Part shown: piece by piece, positions 33,237 to 43,003 of the stretch
Numbering within the stretch: the first letter of the stretch is position 1
How the letters are laid out: every line of letters starts with the position of its first letter
Source of the DNA: Aquamicrobium sp.
GTDB taxonomy: Bacteria > Pseudomonadota > Alphaproteobacteria > Rhizobiales > Rhizobiaceae
Direction of reading: 5' to 3'
DNA length: 64,000 nucleotides
NCBI RefSeq assembly: GCF_023954335.1
Contig: NZ_JAMLIE010000006.1
Coordinates: 62,001 to 126,000 of the forward strand
Position numbers and translations under genes: made by a program
Notes under the pieces: model-generated
Databases searched by the model: none
The model's input: the letters and a program-made list of their open reading frames with translations, nothing else
What the model was told of the DNA's origin: nothing

Positions 33237-34622
33237 TCAGATCGCTTCGCGCAGGTGGTAGCTCTTCGGCCGCGTCAGGTTCTCGTAGCCGACGAGGCCC
33301 ATCGCCCCGCCCTTGCCCGTGTCCTTGACGCCGGTCCAGACGAGGCCGGGATCGACATAGTCGCAGCGGTTCATGAACACGGTGCCGGTCTCGATCCGGT
33401 CGCCGATGGCCGCCGCATGCTCGATGTCGGTGGTCCACACAGAGGCGGTGAGGCCGTAGGGGCTGTCGTTCATCAGCTGGACCGCCTCCTCGTCGTCGCG
33501 CACCTTCATGATGCCGACGATCGGGCCGAAGCTCTCCTCGCGCATCACGCTCATCTGGTGGTTGACGCCCGTCAGCACCTCGGGCGCGAGATAGGGCGAG
33601 CCGGCCGCGTCGCCCTCCACCTTCATGCCGATACGGGCGACGGCGCCCTTGCGCAGGGCCTCGGCCTTCTGCTCGCGGATGAAGTCGGCGAAGCGCGCCT
33701 GCGCCATCGGGCCCATGGTCGTCGCCGCATCGAGCGGGTTGCCGACGACATAGTTTTTCGTCTCGGCGATGAAGCCCTCGACGAACTGGTCGTAGACCTT
33801 CTCGTGGACGTAGACACGCTCGATGCCGCAGCAGCACTGGCCGGTGTTGTAGAACGCGCCGTCGACCAGATTGGCGATGGCGTGGTCGAGCTTGGCGTCC
33901 GGCAGCACATAGGCCGGGTCCTTGCCGCCGAGCTCCAGCCCCAACGTCATGAAGGTGCCGGCCGCAGCCTTCTCGATGGCGCGCCCGCCGGCGACCGAGC
34001 CGGTGAAGTTGCAATGGTCGATCTCGCCGGAGCCGAGCAGCTTCTCGGTCTGGCCATGGGAGAGGACGACGTTCTGGAACAGGCCCTTCGGCAGCCCGGC
34101 AGCGTCGAACGCCTTCTGGAAACGCTCGCCGACCAGCAGCGTCTGCGCCGCGTGCTTGAGGATCACCGCATTGCCCGCCATCAGCGCCGGCACGACCGAA
34201 TTGACCGTGGTGAGATAGGGATAGTTCCACGGCGCGATGGTCATCACGATGCCGAGCGGCGCGCGCTTGAGGTACCGGCGGAAGCCGGGGCGATCCTCGG
34301 GGACGTACGGCGCCAGCGCCTTCTCGGCCAGCGCCACCATGTAGCGGGTGCGCTCCTCGACGCCGCCCTTCTCGCCGCCGTAGCGCACCGGGCGGCCCAT
34401 CTGCCAGGCGATCTCCGGCACGATCTCGTCGTTCATGGCCAGCAAGGCCTCGAGGAAGGCGAGCAGGTATTTCGAGCGTTCGCCGATGGAGACGTTCGCC
34501 CACTCAGCCTGCGCCGCGCGGGCGCGGGCGAGCGCCGCCGCGATTTCCGCCTCGGTGGCGGTCGGCCGCTCGGCATAGATCGAGCCGTCAATAGGGGATT
34601 TCAGCTTGACCGTTTCGGTCAT
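33237..34622 (-). CDS. Aldehyde dehydrogenase
   Basis: 461 residues from the ATG at 34622. IAPWNYPYLTTVNSVVPALMAGN near 133-155, Glu in LELGGKDPAYV, catalytic Cys in NTGQCCCGIERV (three Cys in a row; the middle or first is at the aligned position), and a C-terminal G-V-K-D-T-G-K-G-G. It belongs to the aldehyde dehydrogenases found beside PuuA-like glutamate ligases. A longer in-frame extension into the glutamine-synthetase-like gene is not used. Confidence 0.92.
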   Translation of the reverse strand: MTETVKLKSPIDGSIYAERPTATEAEIAAALARARAAQAEWANVSIGERSKYLLAFLEALLAMNDEIVPEIAWQMGRPVRYGGEKGGVEERTRYMVALAEKALAPYVPEDRPGFRRYLKRAPLGIVMTIAPWNYPYLTTVNSVVPALMAGNAVILKHAAQTLLVGERFQKAFDAAGLPKGLFQNVVLSHGQTEKLLGSGEIDHCNFTGSVAGGRAIEKAAAGTFMTLGLELGGKDPAYVLPDAKLDHAIANLVDGAFYNTGQCCCGIERVYVHEKVYDQFVEGFIAETKNYVVGNPLDAATTMGPMAQARFADFIREQKAEALRKGAVARIGMKVEGDAAGSPYLAPEVLTGVNHQMSVMREESFGPIVGIMKVRDDEEAVQLMNDSPYGLTASVWTTDIEHAAAIGDRIETGTVFMNRCDYVDPGLVWTGVKDTGKGGAMGLVGYENLTRPKSYHLREAI

Positions 34623-34699
34623 GAGAGCCTCTTTTTCTTCGACGCAATTCCGGACGGAAAACCGCTTCACACTTTTCCTGGAATTGCTTTTTTGGATTA

Positions 34700-36070
34700 T
34701 CAGTAGCGTTCGAAGCCGCGATGCAGCTCCCAGTCGGTGATGCGGCGGTCGTATTCCATCTGCTCCCAGCGGGCGGTGTGCAGGTAGTGCTCGATCACCT
34801 CCTCGCCCAGCGCCGCCTTCAGCATCTTCGACTTCGCCATCGCGTCGATGGCCTCGCGCAGCGTCTTCGGAATCTCGGTCAGGCGCGCGGCCTGGTAGGC
34901 GTCGCCCTCGAAGGGCTTCGCCAGTTCCAGCTTCTCGTCGATGCCGGCGAGCCCGGCCGCGATCAGCGCCGCGAAGGCGAGATAGGGGTTCAAATCCGCG
35001 CCGCCGATGCGGCATTCGATGCGGATGCCCTTCGTCCCCTCGCCGCACAGGCGAAAGCCCGCCGTGCGGTTGTCGAGGCTCCACGCGGTCTTGGTCGGCG
35101 CGAAGGTGCCGGCCTGGAACCGCTTGTAGGAGTTGATGTAGGGGCACAGGAACCAGGTGAAGTCGCGGGCGTATTTGAGCTGCCCCGCCACCCACGCGCG
35201 CATCAACGGCGTCATCGTGTATTCGGCCTTGGGGTCGAAGAACAGGGATTTCTTGCCGTCGGCGCTCCACAGCGAATTGTGGATGTGGCTCGACGAGCCG
35301 GCGAGGCCGTAATCGTACTTGGCCATGAAGGTGATGGCCTTGCCCTCGGAATAGGCGATGTGCTTGGCCCCGTCCTTCAGCACGACGTGCCGGTCGGCCA
35401 TTTCCATCGCCTCGGCGTAGCGCACGTTGATCTCTTCCTGCCCCGGCCCCCACTCGCCCTTGGAGTTCTCGATGGGAATGCCGGCCGCCTCCATCTCGTT
35501 GCGCATCCGGCGCATCACGCCTTCCTCCTTCGAGGTCAGGCCGATCAGGTAGTCCTCGATATAGGGCGAAGCCGTGTCGAGCCCCTGCCAGTGCTTGGCG
35601 CGCGCCGTGGCGTAGGTCTCGTCGAACAGGTAGAATTCGAGCTCGGAGGCGAAATAGGCGAGGTAGCCGTGCTCGGTCAGCCGGGCGAGCTGCTTCTTGA
35701 GGATGCCGCGCGGCGAATGCGGCAGGTCCTGATGCGTGTGATGGTCCTGGATGTCGCACAGCACCAGCGCCGTCTTTTCCAGCCACGGCGTCAGGCGGAT
35801 GGTGGAAAGGTCGGGCTTCATGACGAAGTCGCCGTAGCCCTTGGACCAGCTCGCCGCCTTGTAGCCCGGCACCGGCTCCATATCGATGTCGTCCGCGAGA
35901 AGATAGTTGCAGCCGTGCGTCTCGCCATAGGCGGATTCGACGAAGAACTTCGCCAGGAAGCGCTTGCCGATCAGCCGGCCCTGCATGTCGACGCCGCCGA
36001 CGAGGATCGTGTCGATCTCCCCGGCCCCGACCCTCTTCTTCAGATCATCGAACGAAATCGTGCCTGCCAC
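34700..36070 (-). CDS. Glutamine-synthetase-like gamma-glutamyl-amide ligase (PuuA/GlnT type)
   Basis: 456 residues from a GTG at 36070, chosen for the AAGGGG site 6 bases upstream. N-terminal beta-grasp part, then the catalytic core: ASELEFYLFD, GPGQEEINVRYA, SGSSSHIHNSL-like (GSSSHIHNSLW), NRTAGFRLCGEG and RIECRIGGADLNPYLAFAA with the ATP and glutamate residues. Sequences of this kind join glutamate to amines such as putrescine, ethanolamine or alkylamines rather than ammonia. It is the first gene of the operon with the two dehydrogenases, which would oxidise the glutamylated product. The amine is unknown. Confidence 0.87.
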   Translation of the reverse strand: MAGTISFDDLKKRVGAGEIDTILVGGVDMQGRLIGKRFLAKFFVESAYGETHGCNYLLADDIDMEPVPGYKAASWSKGYGDFVMKPDLSTIRLTPWLEKTALVLCDIQDHHTHQDLPHSPRGILKKQLARLTEHGYLAYFASELEFYLFDETYATARAKHWQGLDTASPYIEDYLIGLTSKEEGVMRRMRNEMEAAGIPIENSKGEWGPGQEEINVRYAEAMEMADRHVVLKDGAKHIAYSEGKAITFMAKYDYGLAGSSSHIHNSLWSADGKKSLFFDPKAEYTMTPLMRAWVAGQLKYARDFTWFLCPYINSYKRFQAGTFAPTKTAWSLDNRTAGFRLCGEGTKGIRIECRIGGADLNPYLAFAALIAAGLAGIDEKLELAKPFEGDAYQAARLTEIPKTLREAIDAMAKSKMLKAALGEEVIEHYLHTARWEQMEYDRRITDWELHRGFERY

Positions 36071-36452
36071 TTTGTTTCCCCTTGGCTCCGGCCTGGGGTC
36101 CGGAGCTTCTTGTGTTGATCGCCTATCGTCTGCGCATCCGCATCCGTCCGCGCAACGGGCCAGCCGGGACCCCGATAGGGGCCAGGCCGGGAGGTGTTTT
36201 ACAGACAGAACGGGCCGGAATCGAGCGGCTTGTTGCATGACGGACATGACGCCGGCGCATCGCAAACCCGCCCGAACGGCGATCAAATTACCGATATTTA
36301 ATGCGTAAACCGCTTTATCCCCCGGCGGCACTTGGCATAGTAACGTGAAAGGGACGCCTGCGCGCATGAGGCGAGCGGCTCTTACAGGCTCGCTTTCCGG
36401 CTGCTCGAACCTGTCGAACGCCGGCTCAGCCGCCCTTGATGCGGAGTAATGG
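36071..36452. other. Gene-free divergent promoter region
   Basis: 382 bases between the divergent glutamine-synthetase-like and RND adaptor genes. The only AT-rich part is 36287-36315 (GATCAAATTACCGATATTTAATG), the likely core of the leftward promoter (TTGATC at 36288-36293 read on the minus strand as -35). CCTATCG (36122-36128) and CGATAGG (36173-36179) are an inverted pair with a 44-base loop, of doubtful meaning. I see no gene or strong operator. Confidence 0.5.
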
Positions 36453-37613
36453 ATGTCTCTGTGGAAGCAATTGCTCGTCTCGCTGGTCGTCGTCGTGGCC
36501 GCGGCGGTGCTGTGGGCGCGGTTCTACACCGGCGCACCCGACATCCTCGCCCGCTACGGGCTGGAATGGATCGCGCCGGAGCGCACCGGAACCGGCGAGG
36601 CAGGCGGGCCGCAGGGTGACGGCCCGGGCGGGCAGCAGGTGCCCGCCGTGGTCACCGCCGTCATCGGCACGGCGACGATCAACGACCGTCTGGTCGCCAT
36701 CGGCACCGGCCGGGCGCTGAACTCGGTCTCGGTGATGCCGTTCTCCTCCGGCCGGCTGACGGAGATCCTCGTCGAATCCGGCAGTCGCGTCGGCGCCGGC
36801 GAGGCCATCGCCCGGCTCGATTCCGACGCCGAGGAAATCGCCCTCGACCGCGCCCGCATCGCGCTCGAGGACGCCAACGCCCGGCTGGAGCGGGTGAAGG
36901 CGCTGCGCGCCTCCAACACCGTCACCGCCGTGCAGCAGACCGAGGCAGAGCTTGCCGTCTCCAACGCGCGCCTTGCCGTGCGGGACGCCGAGCTGACGCT
37001 GGAGCGGCGTTCGATCCGCGCGCCGATTTCCGGCATCGTCGGCATCATCCCGGTCACGGTCGGCAACCACATGACCCAGCAGAGCGTCATCGCCACCATC
37101 GACGACCGCTCGCGCATCGTCGTCGATTTCTGGGTGCCCGAGCGTTTCGCCGGCATGGTCTCGGTCGGCCAACCCGTCTCGGCCGCCTCCGTGGCGCGGC
37201 CCGACGACGGCTTCCGCGGCGTCGTCAGCGCCGTCGACAGCCGCATCGATTCCCAGAGCCGCACACTGCAGATCCAGGCCAGCATCGACAACTCGTCCGA
37301 CGCGCTGCGTGCCGGCATGTCGTTCCAGATCGGGATGAGCTTCCCCGGCGACACCTACCCCGCCGTCAATCCGCTCGCGGTCCAGTGGGGCGCGGAAGGC
37401 GCCTTCGTGTGGCTGATCGAGGACGGGCTCGCGCGCCGGGTCCCCGTGCGCATCATCCAGCGCAACACCGACACCGTGCTGGTCGCCGGCGATCTGGAAG
37501 CCGGCGCCGCGGTCGTCACCGAGGGCATCCATGCGGTGCGCGAGGGCGCGCCCGTGCGCATCCTCAACCCCGTGGCCGGCGGCGTGCCGACAGCCGCCGT
37601 CACCGGCTCCTGA
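36453..37613 (+). CDS. RND efflux periplasmic adaptor (HlyD/AcrA family)
   Basis: 386 residues, ATG after GGAG. One N-terminal anchor helix (MSLWKQLLVSLVVVVAAAVLW), then lipoyl half SVMPFSSGRLTEILVESGSRVGAGEAIARLD (about 90-125), a short coiled coil (about 130-185), the second lipoyl half RAPISGIVGIIPVTVGNHM and the beta-barrel. It links the inner-membrane pump to an outer-membrane channel. The pump gene follows 20 bases later. The anchor helix rather than a lipoprotein signal is typical of alphaproteobacterial members. Confidence 0.92.
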   Translation: MSLWKQLLVSLVVVVAAAVLWARFYTGAPDILARYGLEWIAPERTGTGEAGGPQGDGPGGQQVPAVVTAVIGTATINDRLVAIGTGRALNSVSVMPFSSGRLTEILVESGSRVGAGEAIARLDSDAEEIALDRARIALEDANARLERVKALRASNTVTAVQQTEAELAVSNARLAVRDAELTLERRSIRAPISGIVGIIPVTVGNHMTQQSVIATIDDRSRIVVDFWVPERFAGMVSVGQPVSAASVARPDDGFRGVVSAVDSRIDSQSRTLQIQASIDNSSDALRAGMSFQIGMSFPGDTYPAVNPLAVQWGAEGAFVWLIEDGLARRVPVRIIQRNTDTVLVAGDLEAGAAVVTEGIHAVREGAPVRILNPVAGGVPTAAVTGS

Positions 37614-37633
37614 ACGGAACGGGAAACGACGCG

Positions 37634-40600
37634 ATGAGCCAGCCCCCCAGCATCTCCGCCACCGAAACCGGATTGACCGCGCTGTTCGTGCGCCGGCCGG
37701 TTCTGGCGCTCGTCCTCAACGTGCTGATCGCGGTCGCCGGCCTCGCCGCCTTCTTCGGCATCGAGATCCGCGAGCTGCCGGACGTCGACCGTCCGGTCAT
37801 CACCATCACCACCACCTTCACGGGCGCGTCGGCCGAATCGATCGACCGCGAGATAACGGCCGTCGTCGAGGGCGCGGCGGCGCGCGTCGCCGGCGTCAAG
37901 TCGATCTCCTCGTCCTCGTCCTTCGGCCGCAGCCGCGTCACCGTCGAGTTCCGCGACGGTGTCGACCTCAACACGGCGGCCTCCGACATGCGCGACGCGG
38001 TCGGCCGCATCCAGAGGGACCTGCCCGACGACGCCGAGCTGCCGCAGATCGTCAAGGCGGATTCCGATTCGCAAGCGGTGGTGCGGCTCGCAATCACCTC
38101 CGAGACCATGAGCGTCCACGACATGACAGTCCTCGTCGAGGACCAGATCATCGACACGCTCGCATCCATCGACGGCGTCGCCGAGGTGCAGCTCTATGGC
38201 GACCGCGACAAGATTTTCCGCGTCGACATCGACCAGTCGCGGCTGGCGAGCCTCGGCCTCACCGTCGCCGACGTGCGCAACGCGCTCGACACCGTCGCGC
38301 TCGACACGCCGGCCGGCTCGCTGACCAGCAACAACCAGGATCTGATCGTGCGCGCCGCCGCGCCGGTGACGACGCCCGACCAGTTCGAGGCCATCATCAT
38401 CAACGGCACCAACCGGCTGGGCGACTTCGCCACCGTCACCCTCGGCGGCGACACCGGCGAATCCCAGCTGCGCGCCAACGGCAACACCGGCATCGGCATG
38501 GGCGTACTGCGCCAGGCCCAGTCCAACACGCTGCAGATCTCGCAAGGCGTGCACGAGGCGGTCGAACGCATCCGCCCGACCCTGCCGGAAGGGCTCGACA
38601 TCTTCGTCACCGGCGACGAGGCCGTGTTCATCAACGGCGCCATCCACGAGGTCGAGATCGCGCTCGGCATCTCGGTCACCGTGGTCCTCCTGATCATATT
38701 CCTGTTCCTGCTCGACGTGCGTGCCACCATCATTCCGGGCCTTGCCCTGCCGGTAGCGTTGATCGGCTCGGTCGCGGCGATCTACCTCGCCGGCTTCTCG
38801 ATCAACATCCTCACCCTCCTCGCCTTCGTGCTGGCCACCGGCCTCGTCGTCGACGACGCCATCGTCGTGCTGGAGAACATCGTGCGCCGCCGCAATGAGG
38901 GCATGGGTCCTCGCGCGGCCGCGGTTCTCGGCACCAAGGAGGTGTTCTTCGCCGTCGTCGCCACCACCGCGACGCTGATCGCCGTCTTCATCCCGCTGTC
39001 CTTCCTGCCGGGGCAGACGGGCGGCCTGTTCCGCGAGTTCGGCTTCGTGCTGGCCATCGCCGTGTTCCTCTCGGCGGTCGTCGCGCTGTCGCTCTGCCCG
39101 ATGATGGCTTCGCGGCTGATGACCGGCCGCCATCACGAGCATTCCTCCGGCATCCTCGGCCGGATCGGCGGGCTGCTGGCCACCCTTTACCGCCGCACGC
39201 TGCACGTCGCGCTCAACGCGCCGCTCGTCGTCGTCCTCATCGCCGCGATGTTCTCGGCGCTGGCTGTGGTGCTGTTCCCCACCATCCGCTCCGAGCTGAC
39301 CCCGCAGGAGGACCGCTCCGCCGCCTTCCTGCGCATCAGCGCGCCGCAGGGCGTGTCGCTAGACTATCTCGCCCAGCAGATGCGCGGCCTCGAGGACCTG
39401 ATCCGGCCGCTGCGCGATTCCGGCGAGATCGCCTCCGTCTTCGCCATCGCCGGCTCGGGCGGCTCGCAGAACAGCGGCTTCATGGTGCTGTCGCTGGCGC
39501 CGTGGGACCAGCGCAGCCGCACCCAGCAGGAAATCCTCGCCGACGTGACGAGCCGCGTCGAGGCCGTGCCGGGCGTGCGCGCCTTCGCATTCCAGCCCAA
39601 CAGCCTCGGCATCCGCGGCGCGGGCTCGGGCCTGCAGTTCGCCATCGTCGGCAATTCCTACGCCCAGCTGACGCAGGCGGCGCAGGCCACCGTCGCCGAC
39701 CTCGAGAAGGACAGCCGCTTCCGCAACGCGCGCCTGACGCAGGAGACGACCCAGCCGCAGCTTTCCGTGCGCATCGACCGCGAGCGCGCCTCCGACCTCG
39801 GCGTCAACATCGCCGGCCTGTCGGAGACGATCCAGGCGATGCTCGACGGCCGCGAGATCGGATCGGTCTTCATCGAGGACCGCTCCTACGACGTGAAGCT
39901 CCTGTCGGCCACGCATCCGATCAACGACCCGACCGACCTCGAGAACATCTTCATCAAGGCGCGGGACGGCCGCTTCGTGCCGATGTCGACCATCGCGATC
40001 CTGAGCGAGCAGGCCGTCGCGCCCTCGCTCGCCCGCGAGCAGCAGCAGCGGTCCGTCGCCATCACCACCGAGCTCGTCGGCAATTTCGCCCTCGGCGAGG
40101 CCTACGAGGTCGTTCAGGAGGTTGCCGCGCCGCACATGCCGGCCGGCAGCCGCATCGTGCCGCTGGCCGAGGCGGCGACACTGCAGGAAACCTCCGGCGG
40201 CATGACCGTCGTCTTCGGCTTCGCCATCGTCATCATCCTCCTGGTGCTGGCCGCCCAGTTCGAGAGCTTCGTCTCGGCCACCATCATCATGGCCACCGTG
40301 CCGCTCGGCCTCGCCTGCGCCGTGTTCGCACTGCTGCTGACCGGCACCAGCCTCAACGTCTACAGCCAGATCGGCCTCGTCCTGCTCGTCGGCATCATGG
40401 CCAAGAACGGCATCCTGATCGTCGAGTTCGCCAACCAGCTGCGCGACCGGGGCATGAAGCTGCACGAGGCGATCGAGGAAGCGGCCAACATCCGGCTGCG
40501 GCCGGTGGTGATGACCATGCTGTGCACCATCGTCGGCGGCCTGCCGCTGGTGCTGGCGAGCGGCGCGGGCGCCGAGGCGCGCATTGCGCTGGGCTGGGTC

Positions 40601-40771
40601 ATCGTCGGCGGGCTCGGCCTGTCGACCATCTCGACGCTCTACCTGACGCCGGTCGCCTATCTGCTGCTCGGCCGCTTCGTCACGCCGAAGGTCGAGGAGG
40701 AAAAGCGCCTCCACCGCGAGCTGGAGGAGGCGAGCGCCAGGGAAGCCGCTGCCGCGCAGCCGGCGGAATAA
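37634..40771 (+). CDS. RND multidrug efflux pump, HAE1 family
   Basis: 1045 residues from the ATG at 37634; upstream frame overlapping the adaptor gene is ignored. RND layout: TM1 near 28-48 (LALVLNVLIAVAGLAAFFG), periplasmic loop 1, TM2-6 with LATGLVVDDAIVVLENIVRRR (the TM4 Asp-Asp relay, about 403-423), loop 2 and TM7-12. It extrudes hydrophobic substrates by proton antiport together with the adaptor. No outer-membrane factor or local regulator is present, so a TolC-like channel must come from elsewhere. Confidence 0.95.
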   Translation: MSQPPSISATETGLTALFVRRPVLALVLNVLIAVAGLAAFFGIEIRELPDVDRPVITITTTFTGASAESIDREITAVVEGAAARVAGVKSISSSSSFGRSRVTVEFRDGVDLNTAASDMRDAVGRIQRDLPDDAELPQIVKADSDSQAVVRLAITSETMSVHDMTVLVEDQIIDTLASIDGVAEVQLYGDRDKIFRVDIDQSRLASLGLTVADVRNALDTVALDTPAGSLTSNNQDLIVRAAAPVTTPDQFEAIIINGTNRLGDFATVTLGGDTGESQLRANGNTGIGMGVLRQAQSNTLQISQGVHEAVERIRPTLPEGLDIFVTGDEAVFINGAIHEVEIALGISVTVVLLIIFLFLLDVRATIIPGLALPVALIGSVAAIYLAGFSINILTLLAFVLATGLVVDDAIVVLENIVRRRNEGMGPRAAAVLGTKEVFFAVVATTATLIAVFIPLSFLPGQTGGLFREFGFVLAIAVFLSAVVALSLCPMMASRLMTGRHHEHSSGILGRIGGLLATLYRRTLHVALNAPLVVVLIAAMFSALAVVLFPTIRSELTPQEDRSAAFLRISAPQGVSLDYLAQQMRGLEDLIRPLRDSGEIASVFAIAGSGGSQNSGFMVLSLAPWDQRSRTQQEILADVTSRVEAVPGVRAFAFQPNSLGIRGAGSGLQFAIVGNSYAQLTQAAQATVADLEKDSRFRNARLTQETTQPQLSVRIDRERASDLGVNIAGLSETIQAMLDGREIGSVFIEDRSYDVKLLSATHPINDPTDLENIFIKARDGRFVPMSTIAILSEQAVAPSLAREQQQRSVAITTELVGNFALGEAYEVVQEVAAPHMPAGSRIVPLAEAATLQETSGGMTVVFGFAIVIILLVLAAQFESFVSATIIMATVPLGLACAVFALLLTGTSLNVYSQIGLVLLVGIMAKNGILIVEFANQLRDRGMKLHEAIEEAANIRLRPVVMTMLCTIVGGLPLVLASGAGAEARIALGWVIVGGLGLSTISTLYLTPVAYLLLGRFVTPKVEEEKRLHRELEEASAREAAAAQPAE

Positions 40772-40787
40772 GCGCAAGGACGCCCGC

Positions 40788-42002
40788 TCATCGCGTTGCC
40801 GCCCGACGGCGCTCGACCGGGATATAGGCGGCAAGCACGGCCGCGCCGGCGAACATCGCCAGCGCCGCCAGCCACAGGCCGGCGTCGTAGTTGCCCGTCT
40901 TCTCCGCCACGGTGCCGACGAGGGCCGGCGCGACGATCTGGGCGACGCCGTAGGAGAGCGTCAGCCTTGCCATCGCCTGCGAGGGATTGGCGCTGTTGCG
41001 CTTGCCGACCAGCGTCAGCATCAGCGAGACGATGCCGATGAAGGTGACCCCGAACAGCACCGCCCCGCCGAGCGCCGCCCACAGATGCGCGCTCATCACC
41101 GGCAGCAGGCTGGACAGGCCTTGCAGGACATAGGCGACGATCATCGCGGGCACCTCGCCGATGCGCCGCGCGATGCGGTCCCAGGCGAAGGTGGCGGGAA
41201 TGGAGGTCAGGCCGACCACGATCCAGACGAGGAACCCCGTCCCTACGAGCGCCGGCTGCTTCTCGGTCGCGGCGACGAGGAAGGTGGCGGTGATGACGAA
41301 GCCGATGCCGGCGAAGAAATAGGAGGCGATCAGCAGCCACATCGAAAGGCTCGGCCGCGAGGGCGCGGCGGCCGCGGGAGCGGTCGCCGCGGGCGGCTGC
41401 GGCGCCGGCATCCACAGGAAGGCCGGAACGAGCAGCGCCAGCCCGACCGCGCCCATGACCTGCCATTGCTGCGCCCAGTCGAAGGCGGGCGTCATCAGCG
41501 CCACCAGCACGCCCGACACGACGATGCCGGTGCCGATGCCGGAAAAGTGGAGGCCGAGCTCCGGCCGCCTGCCATGCGCCACCAGCCAGCCGAGCACCAT
41601 GCCCGAGGCGAGCAGCAGCCCCGCCGCGGCGCTCGCCCCGGCGATGAAGCGCAGCACCATCCACAGCACCGGATCGGAGGTCAGGCCCATTCCGCCTGTG
41701 CCGATCAGTCCGGCCAGCAGGCCGAGGCGATAGAGCCTGAGACGCAGCGCCGGCCGCGACGCCGCCGAGGCGATCAGCGCCCCGGTCATGTATCCGGCAT
41801 AGTTCAGCGTCGCCAGCCAGCCGCCCATGGACTCGCTCAGCCCGGCCTGCGCCTGCATCAGCGGCAGGAGCGGCGTGTAGGCGAAGCGGGCGAGCCCGAC
41901 CGTGAGCACCAGCGAGGCGATCCCCGCGCACAGCACCTGCCACGGATGGCGCGGCGCGAACGGCGAGGAGCGGGAAGAGGTCTGCGTCGTGCCCTCGGTC
42001 AT
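40788..42002 (-). CDS. MFS transporter, YbfB/YjiJ family
   Basis: 404 residues from the ATG at 42002; 12 hydrophobic segments. The N-terminal part (LCAGIASLVLTVGLARFAYTPLLPLMQ, GGWLATLNYAGYMTGALIAS) is the YbfB/YjiJ pattern. A Pro/Ala-rich cytoplasmic loop (PAPQPPAATAPAAAAPSRPS) separates the two halves. It is divergent from an AraC regulator 140 bases away, which probably controls it. Substrate unknown. Confidence 0.87.
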   Translation of the reverse strand: MTEGTTQTSSRSSPFAPRHPWQVLCAGIASLVLTVGLARFAYTPLLPLMQAQAGLSESMGGWLATLNYAGYMTGALIASAASRPALRLRLYRLGLLAGLIGTGGMGLTSDPVLWMVLRFIAGASAAAGLLLASGMVLGWLVAHGRRPELGLHFSGIGTGIVVSGVLVALMTPAFDWAQQWQVMGAVGLALLVPAFLWMPAPQPPAATAPAAAAPSRPSLSMWLLIASYFFAGIGFVITATFLVAATEKQPALVGTGFLVWIVVGLTSIPATFAWDRIARRIGEVPAMIVAYVLQGLSSLLPVMSAHLWAALGGAVLFGVTFIGIVSLMLTLVGKRNSANPSQAMARLTLSYGVAQIVAPALVGTVAEKTGNYDAGLWLAALAMFAGAAVLAAYIPVERRRAATR

Positions 42003-42142
42003 GGATCGTCTCCGCATGCGCGCCAGCGTCGAAACGGCTCCCGCATCCAGCGTTTCGGCGGCGGACGCGGGAGGCCTGCTCGCTATCCTCTACTAGCCGA
42101 AGCCGGCTCGACAGGCTTTCGACGCCATGACAAAATCTGTCG

Positions 42143-42955
42143 ATGAACAGACATTCCCCGCCCGACGCCGCGCGATGGACGGAGCTCGACGTGCCGCGCG
42201 ACCATCCCGCGCCGGACCCGATCAGGGTCCGCGCCCAGCGCCTGCCGCCGCGCCACTATTTCCCGCTCCACCGCCACGACTGGCACCAGCTCGCCTATGC
42301 CGTTTCCGGCGTCGTCACGGTCTCGGTCGCGAACCGGCGCTACGTCATCTCGCCCGAGCAGGCGGCATGGGTGCCGGCCGGCACGCTGCACGGCACAGGC
42401 ACGCGTCTCGGCGCCGGGTTCCACAGCCTCTACATCGCCAACGACCCGGCGCTGGCGCTGGCGAGCGAGCACATGGTGTTCGCCGTCCCGCCCCTGCTGC
42501 GGGCGCTGATCGTCGAGGCCGACGCGCTCGAAACGGACGACGCCGACGCCGCCTATCGCCAGCAGGTGCACAACCTCATCCTCGCCCAGCTGCGCCGGGC
42601 GCGGCCGCTCACTGCTGCCCTGCCCTGGCCGGAAAGCCCGGCGCTGACGAGGCTGTGCGAGGCGCTCGACGCGCAGCCCGACGATCCGCTGCCGATGGCG
42701 CGCTGGAGCCGCCGGCTCGGCATGTCGGAGCGCACGCTGGCGCGCCGCTTCCGCGACGAGACGGGGATGACGCTGCGCGCCTGGCGCCGGCGCCTGCGCC
42801 TGTTCCGCGGCATCGAGCTCTTGGAGACCGGCATGAGCGTCACCGACATCGCCTTCGAGCTCGGCTACGCCTCGACCTCGGCCTTCATCTACATGTTCCG
42901 GATGGAGACCGGGCACAGCCCCGACGTCTACCGCCGGCGCGCGGATGCCGCCTGA
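42143..42955 (+). CDS. AraC-family transcriptional regulator
   Basis: 270 residues. N-terminal cupin (HYFPLHRHDWHQLAYAVSG, then W-V-P-A-G-T-L-H) and C-terminal double helix-turn-helix (MSERTLARRFRDETGMTLRAWRRRLRLFRGIEL, then MSVTDIAFELGYASTSAFIYMFRMETGHSP). It should sense a small ligand and regulate the divergent MFS gene. TCGACAG (42108-42114) and CTGTCGA (42137-42143) form an inverted pair, the second overlapping the ATG, which may be an autoregulatory site. Confidence 0.9.
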   Translation: MNRHSPPDAARWTELDVPRDHPAPDPIRVRAQRLPPRHYFPLHRHDWHQLAYAVSGVVTVSVANRRYVISPEQAAWVPAGTLHGTGTRLGAGFHSLYIANDPALALASEHMVFAVPPLLRALIVEADALETDDADAAYRQQVHNLILAQLRRARPLTAALPWPESPALTRLCEALDAQPDDPLPMARWSRRLGMSERTLARRFRDETGMTLRAWRRRLRLFRGIELLETGMSVTDIAFELGYASTSAFIYMFRMETGHSPDVYRRRADAA

Positions 42956-42961
42956 CGGCGG

Positions 42962-42995
42962 AAAAAGAAAAGGCCGCGCGGTTTCCCGCGCAGCC
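42962..42995 (-). terminator. Intrinsic terminator of the LysR gene, minus strand
   Basis: Stem GGCCGCGCGG (42972-42981)/CCGCGCAGCC (42986-42995), one mismatch, 4-base loop. Read on the minus strand it is followed by TTTTCTTTTTC, a strong T-run. It stops transcription of the minus-strand LysR gene ending at 43004 and probably also the plus-strand AraC gene. It is almost the same sequence as the hairpin at 45223. Confidence 0.85.
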
Positions 42996-43003
42996 CCGGC
43001 GAT

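Noticed and set aside
36122..36179. Riboswitch or attenuator in the glutamine-synthetase-like leader
   Set aside because: The CCTATCG/CGATAGG pair has a 44-base loop and no T-run or conserved aptamer pattern could be seen.
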